The notes under the pieces: model-generated
Told to the model about the DNA's origin: nothing
Seen by the model: the letters and a program-made list of their open reading frames with translations, nothing else
Databases searched by the model: none
Assembly: GCF_000422545.1 (NCBI RefSeq)
Contig: NZ_AULZ01000005.1
Span: 186,001-250,000, forward strand
From: Desulfocurvibacter africanus subsp. africanus DSM 2603
GTDB taxonomy: Bacteria; Desulfobacterota; Desulfovibrionia; Desulfovibrionales; Desulfovibrionaceae
Length of the DNA stretch: 64,000 nt
Direction: 5' to 3'
In this document: in pieces, positions 26,234-34,200 of the stretch
How positions within the stretch are numbered: the stretch's first letter is position 1
Layout: every line of letters starts with the position of its first letter
Program-made: the position numbers and the translations under genes

Positions 26234-27997
26234 ATGAGCATGGATGTCCACATAGCCCGATCTGACTCCGCTACGGGAGACTGGGTTCTAGACCGCAAGG
26301 TCTTTCTGCTGGAGTCCCTGGCCGAGATCACCCGCGAGTTGGCCGGCCAGGCCACCCCCGCCGGCATCATTCGCGCTTTCCTGCCCATGGCCATGGGCCC
26401 TCTGGGCCTTACCTGGGGCTTCATCGCGTTGTGTACGCCCGACGGCCAGACTCTGGCCCAGGCCAGCCGAGGCCTGGAAACGCCCGAGCTTTCCAGGCTG
26501 GCGGTCGCGGCTCCCAGCCTGTCGGCACGCTTCTTCACCACGCCCGAGGCGGCCGGAGCCGCTCCCCCGGACCCAGGCCAGCCTCCCGTGTTGCTCACGG
26601 GTCAGCATCTGGGGCGCAACGGACTCCTACCCGAAAGCGCCGAAGCCTTGGCCGTATGGTCCGTGGACCAGGACCTGCGCGGCCTGGCAATACTGGGCGG
26701 AAGACTCACCGATGCGCTGCTGGACGCGGAAGAGGTCGTCTACCTGGAAAAGCTCATCGGCAACATAAGCATGGCCGTCCGCTGCGCGGGCAACGCCGAA
26801 GCCGTTGCGCGCATGAGCCGCGTCCTGGCGGAGCGCACGGAGCGCCTGGAGAAAGCCATGGCCGCCATGGCCACGACCCAGGACGAACTGGACCGCCGCA
26901 ACTTCCATCTGTCCGTGCTTTTCGAGACCACTCGCGAGCTGTCCGGCGAACTGGACCCGGCCAGGGCCATGGATACCTTTCTCAAGACCGTGGCCGGCAG
27001 CTTCGGCCTGGAGCGGGCCTTCCTGGCCGTGCTGGATGACGCGGACGATGTTCCCGCCTTGGCTGCCCTGGGGCTTTCGGAGCAGGAACGCGCGCTTCTT
27101 GTCACGCCGTCGGCCCGCCAGACCTTGCTTGGCTTGTTCGTGGCTTCCAAGGACCGCATGCCCCATCCGCTCGAGTCGCGGATATTGGCTCAACCGCCGA
27201 CGGGATTGCCGGGCGAACCCCGGATTGTGCTGCTTTTCGCGGTGGACGAACAATGCCGTGGCGTACTCGCCCTCGGCCCGCGCATCTCGGGCCGGGAAAT
27301 GGCCCGCGCGGAGCAGGAGCTCCTGCAGGCGCAGCTCGACAGCTTCATGCTGAGCCTGGATGGCGCCCGTCAGCACGAGACAGCGAAGCGCCTGAACCTG
27401 AATCTCTCGCAACGCAACAGCGAACTGATCGAAACCATCGCCCAGCTGACCAACGCCAAAAAAGAAATCGACCTGCTCCAGGCCGCCAAGATGCGCATCG
27501 CCGCCGCCCTGCGCGGCGAGATGGAGCGCCTGAAGCGCTTTTCCTGGCGCGATCTGATATTGATTCTGCTGGCCAGCCTGTGCCTGGGCCTGCTCTATAA
27601 CCTGGTCAGCCCCGGCAGGGTGGAGATAGTTCCCAAGGCCCTGTTCAATCCCGGTCCGCCGGCCGTGACCGCCTTTGTGGTCAAGGCGGAGCTGGACGCA
27701 GGCCGCGCCGTGCTCATCGATGCCCGGCCGGCCGAGTTCTTCCAGCAGGAGAGCATACCCGGCGCCGTGAACCTGACGCCGGCCCTGTTCGATTTCGTCT
27801 ACGCCATGCGCTTCGCCGACTTGCCTCTGGATGCGCCCATCATCGTCTATGGCCGTAGTGTGAGCTTGCTCTACGATCGTCAGGTAGCCGAAAAGCTGTC
27901 CCTGCGAGGTCACGAGTCGGTGGTGCTTCTGGATGGTGGTCTGGACGCCTGGCGCAAGGCCGGCTTCTCGCTGGAATCCAAGGAAGCCAAGCCATGA
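26234..27997 (+). CDS. GAF / coiled-coil / membrane / rhodanese-like protein
   Basis: The 587-residue protein has two GAF-like regions (about 15-200 and 235-370), a coiled coil between and after them (ERTERLEKAMAAMATTQDELDRRN; LTNAKKEIDLLQ), one membrane helix (about 438-458) and a C-terminal rhodanese-like domain (VLIDARPAEFFQQESIPGAVNL.., DGGLDAWRKAGF). The rhodanese active-site cysteine is replaced by Gly540 (IVYGRSVSLL), so sulfur transfer is not expected. With GAF parts inside and rhodanese outside, it could pass a periplasmic thiol or persulfide signal inward (inference). The ATG at 26234 is the first credible start. Its stop overlaps the next gene as ATGA. Confidence 0.8.
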   Translation: MSMDVHIARSDSATGDWVLDRKVFLLESLAEITRELAGQATPAGIIRAFLPMAMGPLGLTWGFIALCTPDGQTLAQASRGLETPELSRLAVAAPSLSARFFTTPEAAGAAPPDPGQPPVLLTGQHLGRNGLLPESAEALAVWSVDQDLRGLAILGGRLTDALLDAEEVVYLEKLIGNISMAVRCAGNAEAVARMSRVLAERTERLEKAMAAMATTQDELDRRNFHLSVLFETTRELSGELDPARAMDTFLKTVAGSFGLERAFLAVLDDADDVPALAALGLSEQERALLVTPSARQTLLGLFVASKDRMPHPLESRILAQPPTGLPGEPRIVLLFAVDEQCRGVLALGPRISGREMARAEQELLQAQLDSFMLSLDGARQHETAKRLNLNLSQRNSELIETIAQLTNAKKEIDLLQAAKMRIAAALRGEMERLKRFSWRDLILILLASLCLGLLYNLVSPGRVEIVPKALFNPGPPAVTAFVVKAELDAGRAVLIDARPAEFFQQESIPGAVNLTPALFDFVYAMRFADLPLDAPIIVYGRSVSLLYDRQVAEKLSLRGHESVVLLDGGLDAWRKAGFSLESKEAKP

Positions 27998-28470
27998 GTG
28001 GTATTCCGCGCCTACTGAGCCATCCACTGCTCGCGCTGATCTTCCGCCTCTATCTGGGCGGGCTGTTCGTCTACGCGAGCATGTACAAGATCAACTACGC
28101 GGCCGAGTTCGCCGAAACTATCGCCAGCTATCAGCTTGTGCCCTGGTGGTCCGTGAATTTCCTGGCCGTGGCCATGCCCTGGTTCGAGCTGGTCTGCGGC
28201 CTGCTGTTCCTGGCCGGGGTGCGCGTGCGCACCGTGGGCCTGGCCATGGCGGGATTGCTGGCGATGTTCACCCTGGCCATCTTCGTCAATCTGCTGCGCG
28301 ATGCGCCCATAAGCTGCGGCTGCTTCCACTCCCTGGAGGACGCCATAAGCTGGCGCACGGTGGTCCGCGACCTGACCTGGATGGTCATGGCCCTGCACGC
28401 GACCCGTTTCGATTCCTGGCTTCAGCTCGACAAGATCTTCCTGCAGGGCTTCAAGGAGATCGAGGCATGA
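27994..28470 (+). CDS. MauE/DoxX family redox-associated membrane protein
   Basis: The 158-residue protein has four membrane helices (for example ALIFRLYLGGLFVYASMYKI; FELVCGLLFLAGV; VGLAMAGLLAMFTLAIFVNLL) and the motif ISCGCFHS between helices 3 and 4, the cysteine pair typical of MauE-like proteins. The family is thought to pass electrons between a periplasmic thioredoxin and the quinone pool. It overlaps both neighbours by four bases, so translation is coupled to the GAF-rhodanese protein and the lipoprotein. The presumed partner is the CPQC thioredoxin upstream. Confidence 0.82.
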   Translation: MSGIPRLLSHPLLALIFRLYLGGLFVYASMYKINYAAEFAETIASYQLVPWWSVNFLAVAMPWFELVCGLLFLAGVRVRTVGLAMAGLLAMFTLAIFVNLLRDAPISCGCFHSLEDAISWRTVVRDLTWMVMALHATRFDSWLQLDKIFLQGFKEIEA

Positions 28471-28784
28471 TTCCGCGACTGCTGACCGCCCTGGCCCTGA
28501 CGGCCGCACTGGCCCTCGCGCCCGCCTGCCGACGCGGGGAAGCCGTGGGCGCTTATGACGCGCAGCCGCCCTCCGGACCCGTGAGCATGGTCCTGCAGGA
28601 AGATGGGCGGGGCGTGTGGAAAACGGACATGGACGAGATTTCCTTCAGCTGGTCTCTGCGCCAAGGAAAGCTGGTCCTACACACGCGCGACGGCGGAGTC
28701 ATCACCGGCCGCCCGGCAACCGAGGGCTGGCTAGTGAGTGTGCCCGGCGCGGATGAATACCTCTTTCGGCGCACGACGCCCTGA
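28467..28784 (+). CDS. Small lipoprotein, function unknown
   Basis: The 105-residue protein has signal peptide MIPRLLTALALTAALALAPAC and a lipidation cysteine at 21. The mature part is a short beta-rich domain (VSMVLQEDGRGVWKTDMDEISFSWSLRQGKLVLHT), possibly a small barrel. No further cysteines follow. It starts inside the MauE gene's stop codon (ATGA) and ends the signalling operon, 20 bp before the convergent peroxiredoxin gene. No function can be assigned; its position suggests it belongs to the same redox complex. Confidence 0.75.
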   Translation: MIPRLLTALALTAALALAPACRRGEAVGAYDAQPPSGPVSMVLQEDGRGVWKTDMDEISFSWSLRQGKLVLHTRDGGVITGRPATEGWLVSVPGADEYLFRRTTP

Positions 28785-28804
28785 GACGACAGGACGACCT
28801 CCTT

Positions 28805-29311
28805 TCACTTGCACTTGCCCGCCTCCGCCAGCCCAACAACTATCTCCCTGAACTTTTCGAGCACCTCGGCGGCGTGGCCCGAGGCCCTGCGTACGCTGGG
28901 CCAGGCCGCGCGCACCACGCCCTGCGGGTCCACGAGGTAGGTCGAGCGCACCACGCCCATGGTCTCCTTGCCGTAGACCTTCTTGGCCCGCCAAGCCCCG
29001 TATGCCTCGATGGCCGACAGCCCCTCGTCCGAGAGCAGCGGCACCATGAGCTTGCACTTGTCGATGAAGCGCTCGTGCGAGGCCAAGGAGTCGCGGCTGA
29101 TGCCCAGCACCACGCAATCCAGGCCATGAAACTCCCGCAGCCGTTCGTTGAACTCCATGGCTTCGGCCGTGCAGCCCGTGGAGGCGTCGCGGGGATAAAA
29201 GTAGACCACCACCCACTGGCCTCGCAGGTTCGACAGGCAGACCTTCGTGCCCGCCGGTGAGGGAAGGCAGAAGTCCGGGGCCAGGGAACCGATCGCGGGC
29301 GGGTTGGGCAT
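28805..29311 (-). CDS. bcp: Peroxiredoxin (BCP/PrxQ type), single-cysteine variant
   Basis: The 168-residue thiol peroxidase has the PrxQ fold (IGSLAPDFCLPSPAG, VVVYFYPRDASTGCTAEAMEF). The peroxidatic cysteine is C47. The usual PrxQ resolving cysteine five residues later is methionine (M52), so it either uses another cysteine or an outside thiol. The ATG at 29311 has AAGGAG eight bases upstream; the longer reading to 29359 is not supported. The gene converges on the redox signalling operon with only 20 bp between stops. Confidence 0.88.
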   Translation of the reverse strand: MPNPPAIGSLAPDFCLPSPAGTKVCLSNLRGQWVVVYFYPRDASTGCTAEAMEFNERLREFHGLDCVVLGISRDSLASHERFIDKCKLMVPLLSDEGLSAIEAYGAWRAKKVYGKETMGVVRSTYLVDPQGVVRAAWPSVRRASGHAAEVLEKFREIVVGLAEAGKCK

Positions 29312-29479
29312 GTCATCGCTCCTTGGATTGCGTGTGCGTCCGTCCGATTGCCTTAACACGATCCGCCCGCAGGCACAGCCGGGAAGTCCACATTCCCGTC
29401 GTTAATCCTTCCCCTTCTTTTCGCCAAATCGTATATTCGCCACTGATCACCCCAAGCATTCGCTGCAAGGAGGCGCGGC

Positions 29480-29683
29480 ATGGAAGAAAGAAAAGTTGAA
29501 AAAGTGCAGTGCCCGACCTGCGACGGCACAGGCGAGTGGAAAGGCGAGGAATGCCCCGAGTGCGGCGGCGAGAAGGTCGTCAACCGCGTGTATTGTTGGA
29601 CGTGCGGCAAGGCCAGCAGGACCATTGATCTTGAGAAGTGCGATTTCTGCGACGACACCGGACATGTGGCGGGCATCGACTGA
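29480..29683 (+). CDS. Zinc-ribbon miniprotein with DnaJ-like CxxC knuckles
   Basis: The 67-residue protein has four CxxC pairs: CPTCDGTGEW, CPECGGEKVV, CWTCGKA and CDFCDDTGHV. The first and last match the CxxCxGxG repeats of the DnaJ cysteine-rich domain. It should bind two zinc ions. AAGGAGG seven bases before the ATG supports the start. The next gene is convergent. Such free-standing zinc repeats may be chaperone or RNA-binding adaptors, but no function is known. Confidence 0.8.
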   Translation: MEERKVEKVQCPTCDGTGEWKGEECPECGGEKVVNRVYCWTCGKASRTIDLEKCDFCDDTGHVAGID

Positions 29684-29743
29684 ACGCTTCGCTCCTGGCG
29701 TCCAGGCTCCGTCATGAATCCGGATGCTTGACCCTAAACGCCG

Positions 29744-31018
29744 TCAGTTCGTGGAATCCAGGAGCCGGAGAATGACTCCGTCCACGGCCCCAAAGCCAAG
29801 GGACGAGAGTTCGCCCACCACCCTGGCGTTATCGGAAAAATCGAGCCCGATGACGCCTTGCCTGTCCGAGATGCCGGCTCCGTGCAGCGCCAGCCTGGCG
29901 GCCGTGAAGGCTTCTCCGGCGGCCGTGGAGACCTTCAGGGCGCATGAAGCCTTGGCTCCGTCGCAGATCATGCCCAGGACCGCGGAAAGCACGTTGCCGA
30001 TGGCGGCCTCGGCTTGACGAGGAGTGCCGCCGTTCAGGCGGGTCAACGCCGCCGCCGCGCCCGAGCCGGCGGCGACCGCGCAGCCGCAGACGGGAGTGAG
30101 CTTGCCGGTGCGGGCCTTGATGTAGCCCGTCACCAGATGGCTCAAGGCGAGGGCTTCGGACAATGCGCGGTCGTCGCAGCCGCTGGCCCTGGCGTACAGA
30201 GCCGGAGGAATGATGGCCGTGAGGCCGTGGTTTCCGGAACCCGCGCTGCTCATGACGGCCTGGGAACCTCCGGCCATGCGCACATCGGCGGCGGCGGCCG
30301 ACCAGGCCTTGATGTCCCAGAGCAGGTCGTTCGCTGGCCCGCACTGACGCAATCCATGACCGACTCCGAGACCCCAGGGAGAGGCCAAGCCCTCCTCGGC
30401 CACCTTCAGGTTCATGGCCGCGCCATGCAGCAGGAAGGCCTGGAGGCCTTCGTCTATGCTTTCCGCCAGGCTCCAGATCTGGCTGAAGCTCAGGCGCGAA
30501 AGGTCCTTGATGTATGAAGGAAGATCGGAGCGACCGCTTTGCGCTTCGCCGGCCCGGCTGACAACGAGCCCTTCGCGGCGGACTTCGTGCAGGAAATCGT
30601 GGGCGAAAGCCACGACGGCGGAAGCCGAGCGCCCGTCACGGCCGGTCAGCTCGGCCTCGGCGTAGACGGCGGGCACATCGTGGACGATCTCCAGGCTGAC
30701 GGCCCCGGCCTCGAGCAAGGCCTTGGCGGCTGCCACATCCTGGGGAGCGACTCGCTCCAGGACGAGCAGGCCTTTGTCCGGCTCTCCTGCGAGGGCGCCC
30801 AGGGCGGCCGCCAGCAGGTTCCCGCGCAGGCCCGGAGCGCCGGGGATGCCTACGTGCATGCCGTTCTTGGCGATGTTGGCCGACAGGCGCAGGTGAATCC
30901 GCTCGAGGCTTGAGCCGAGCTGGCGCGCGGCGGCGGCCGCGGCGAGCGCCACGCACGCCGGCTCGGTGCAGCCCAGGGCCGGCTTTACTTCGTTGCGGAA
31001 GAATGCCTGCAGGTCCAT
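29744..31018 (-). CDS. L-cysteine desulfidase / serine-dehydratase-alpha family protein
   Basis: The 424-residue protein belongs to the YhaM/CyuA family, which uses a [4Fe-4S] cluster to split cysteine into pyruvate, ammonia and sulfide. The start FFRNEVKPALGCTEPACVALAAA is diagnostic. The other cluster cysteines are visible in TPVCGCAVAAGSG and in MICDGAKASCALKVST. The ATG at 31018 begins the family's own N-terminus; the reading to 31231 runs into the upstream repeat. A sulfide-releasing enzyme suits an anaerobe, but the substrate is not proven by sequence. It appears monocistronic. Confidence 0.88.
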   Translation of the reverse strand: MDLQAFFRNEVKPALGCTEPACVALAAAAAARQLGSSLERIHLRLSANIAKNGMHVGIPGAPGLRGNLLAAALGALAGEPDKGLLVLERVAPQDVAAAKALLEAGAVSLEIVHDVPAVYAEAELTGRDGRSASAVVAFAHDFLHEVRREGLVVSRAGEAQSGRSDLPSYIKDLSRLSFSQIWSLAESIDEGLQAFLLHGAAMNLKVAEEGLASPWGLGVGHGLRQCGPANDLLWDIKAWSAAAADVRMAGGSQAVMSSAGSGNHGLTAIIPPALYARASGCDDRALSEALALSHLVTGYIKARTGKLTPVCGCAVAAGSGAAAALTRLNGGTPRQAEAAIGNVLSAVLGMICDGAKASCALKVSTAAGEAFTAARLALHGAGISDRQGVIGLDFSDNARVVGELSSLGFGAVDGVILRLLDSTN

Positions 31019-31216
31019 TGCAGCCTCGTGGAAAAGGTTCGATGGGACAGGCCGTGGTGTAGGCCCGGGCCTGAGGAGCGTCAAGCCCGGACCCGCATGC
31101 CCGGAAGCCAAAACCGCATGGCGGCTGCTCACCGGATTCCGCCGGATGCGAAACCGCCATCGTTGGAAGCATCGCGCGAAGCTCACTCCGCACGCGACAG
31201 CACGTTGCAAATAATG

Positions 31217-31281
31217 GAGGGTCCAGGGCAATCATTTCCCTGGCGGGAGAGAGTCTGAGAGAGGGCAGCGCCCTCTCTCAG
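31217..31281 (-). repeat. Two-hairpin dispersed repeat upstream of the cysteine desulfidase gene
   Basis: Stems CCAGGGCAATCATTTCCCTGG and GAGAGAGGGCAGCGCCCTCTCTC are joined by CGGGAGAGAGTCT. The copy lies between two minus-strand genes and its second stem could act as a weak terminator for the long gene that ends at 31299. The rest of 31019-31216 holds nothing recognisable. Confidence 0.85.
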
Positions 31282-31298
31282 TTCAAACACAAATTGCT

Positions 31299-34200
31299 TT
31301 AGGCCTGCACCTGCCGCCCGCCCCGCTCGCCGCGTTGCCGGGCCCGCGCCTGCTCCATGAACGTCTCTAGTGTAAGGCCCAGGCTGGGTGAGCGGGAGCC
31401 GTCGAAGGGCATGGAGATTGTCGGCACGCCGAAGCGTTCGGACACGGGGTGCAGCAGCGCAGTGGTCACGGTGCCGGGCATGCAGCCGAAGGGCATGGCG
31501 TTGATGATGCCCGCCGCGCCCTGGCGGCACATGTCCACGGCCTTGCCCACGGACAGAATGGCCTCGCCCTCGAAGGATATGTGCACATACGGCGCGGCCA
31601 GGCGCATGACCTCTCCCACGTGCGGCTCGGGCGCGGTCTCCAGGAATCCGTCGAAGATGTGCTCGTAGCGGTGGCTGATGCGCTTCTGCACGAAATCCTT
31701 GATGGCCAATTGCAGCAGGTGGCGCACGTCGCGCTTGCGCACGGCGCGGCGCTTGGCCATGGCCGCCACGTAATAGATCCACTCGTCCACGGGCGCGAGC
31801 CAGGCCCGGCCGCCCAGATTCTCCACGGCCTGCACGAGCTGCTCGTTGGAGAAGGGGTTGGAGCGCACGAAGATCTCGCCCACGATGCCGATGAGCGGCT
31901 TGCTCTCGCCCGTGCGCTCCACGTCCTCGAAGTCCAGGCGCATGTCCGCCAGCACGGACTCCAGCTCCGCGCCCCGCCGCTCCACCGCCATGCACACGCG
32001 CGGAAGGTAGTCCGCGTACAGGGCGTCGCACTGGCCGGCCTGGACTTCCAGGGGCCGTGTCTCATGCAGGCATTTCTGCAGCAGGCTGATGGCCACGATG
32101 GCCTGCCAGGACTTGCGGGCGAAATCCGAGCCCTCCACGCCAAGCTCTTCGTAGAAGGTCTCGCTCTGCTCGGGCGAGTAGACCTTGGCTTGGCCGAAGC
32201 CTGCTCGCTCCAGGACCATGCGCTGGAACACGTTGTACTGGCCGAAGCGACACGGCCCGGTGCCCGAGGGCATGAAGAAGGCTTGCCGGTTGGGGTCGAA
32301 ACCCGGCGTGAAGCATATCTTTAGCATGTCGCCCGTGGTCACGGCGCAGGGATAGCACTCCTTGCCCGTGACGAACTTGCGGGCCAGGGCCACGGCCTCG
32401 TCGTCGGTCTCCTCCATGATCCGCGCATCCACGCCGCAGTAGCGGAAGGCCGCGACCAGGCCCAAGGCGTGATCGCTCATGCGCGGCACGTGCATGACGA
32501 TATCGCGCGAGCGCGTCGGCCTGGGCACTCCGCGCGACTTGCGCTCGACCGGGCCGGGCTTGGCGTGGCCCATGGCCGTGAGGCTGTCCAGGAAGGCCTC
32601 CAGGCGGGTGATGACGCCCGCGTCGGCCGAATGCTCGTCGATCTCAAGGTGCAAGGCCGGATGGCCTCGCAGCTCCTCCTCAAAGTACTTGAGGATGAAG
32701 GAGTCCGGACCGCAGGAAAAGTTGCCGATGAACAGCGGGAAAAGATGCGGGTGGTTGCGGATGTAGCGTGCGGCGGTCAGGATGCGCTGGCCCGAGCGCC
32801 AGTACATGTGCGGCCAGTCGGCCGCGACCTCGCCGGCCAGCTCCTCGCTGGGCAGAAAGTCCATGGGGATGCACGGCTCGTCCAGGCTGGCCAGCTTGCG
32901 CGGAATCTCCAGGTTCATGCCCATGTCGAAGGCATTGTAGGGCCGGCCCATGATCACCAGGGCCCGGCTGTTCAACGTGGACAGGAACTCGCGGCCCTTG
33001 GCCTGGATGGCCGCGTGGAAGCGCTCCTGGGCCTCCTTGGCGCGGGCCATGGCCTTGCGCAGCTCGTTGCCGCGCACGCCGAAGGGAGCCAAGGCCTTGC
33101 GCAGCCGATCAAAGTGGTGCCGCTCGCCCCAGCTCAGGCTCACGTCCGGCGCGATGACGGTCAGCTCCGGGAAGGCCGCGCGCACCTGGTACGGAAAGGA
33201 TTGAGTCAGCGGGCAGCCCTGGGAGTTGGTCCAGGCGTCGCCGGGTTTCCCGAGGTTGACGAAGCTGGGCAGGAAAATCCTGTCCAGGCCCCGCTCCTTG
33301 AGCCAGCGAATGTGGCCCTGTGCGGCCTTGATGGGAAAGCAGGTATCGGCCAGGACCATCTCCACGCCCAGGCCCACGATGCGCGGCGTGGCCTCCGGCG
33401 AGACCACGGGCTCGAAGCCCAGCTCCCACAGCAGGGTCGCATAATAGGGCAGCGAGTCGTGCTGAAAAAACACCAGCGGCAGGCCCAGGCGGCCGCGCGG
33501 AGCAGGTTTGCCCTCGGCCTCGAACAGCTCGCGCCGGGCCTCGTGCGCGCCGGTCAGGGCCTGGTGGCGGAAGGCGAACAGGTCCGGGACCGTGGCCTCC
33601 TTCTGGCGCCGGATATCCCATTTCTCGCAGCGGCCGCCGTAGAAGAGCTTGTCCTCGCGGCCCTTGATGCTCACCCGGTTGATTTCGCACAGGTTGTCGC
33701 AGCCCTTGCAGGGGAAGGACTTGAGGCTGTAGGGCCGGCGGGCCATGTCGAAGCCGCCGAAACGCGATGGGCCCTTGCCCTGGGCGTGCTCGCGGGCGAT
33801 GAGGGCCATGCCGATGGCCCCGGTCACATCGTGGTCCGGCGGCACGGTTACCTGCCGGCCCAGGTACTTCTCGAAGGCGGCAACCACGGCCTTGTTGAAG
33901 GCCGTGCCGCCCTGGAAGAATATGCGCTCGCCGATCCTGCGTCCCGCCACCACGCGGCCGATGTAGTTCTCCACGATGGAGTAGGCCAGCCCGGCCAGCA
34001 GGTCGTCGCGGCCAGCGCCGCGAGACAGGCTGGCCTGGAGGGAATTCTCCATGAACACGGTGCAGCGTTCGCCCAGGCGGCAGGGCGAGTCGGAGCCCAG
34101 GGCCAGGCGCGCGAACTCGTCCTTGATGGCGATGGACAGCTTCTCGGCCTGCTCTTCCAGGAACGAGCCCGTGCCGGCGGCGCAGGCCTTGTTCATCTCG

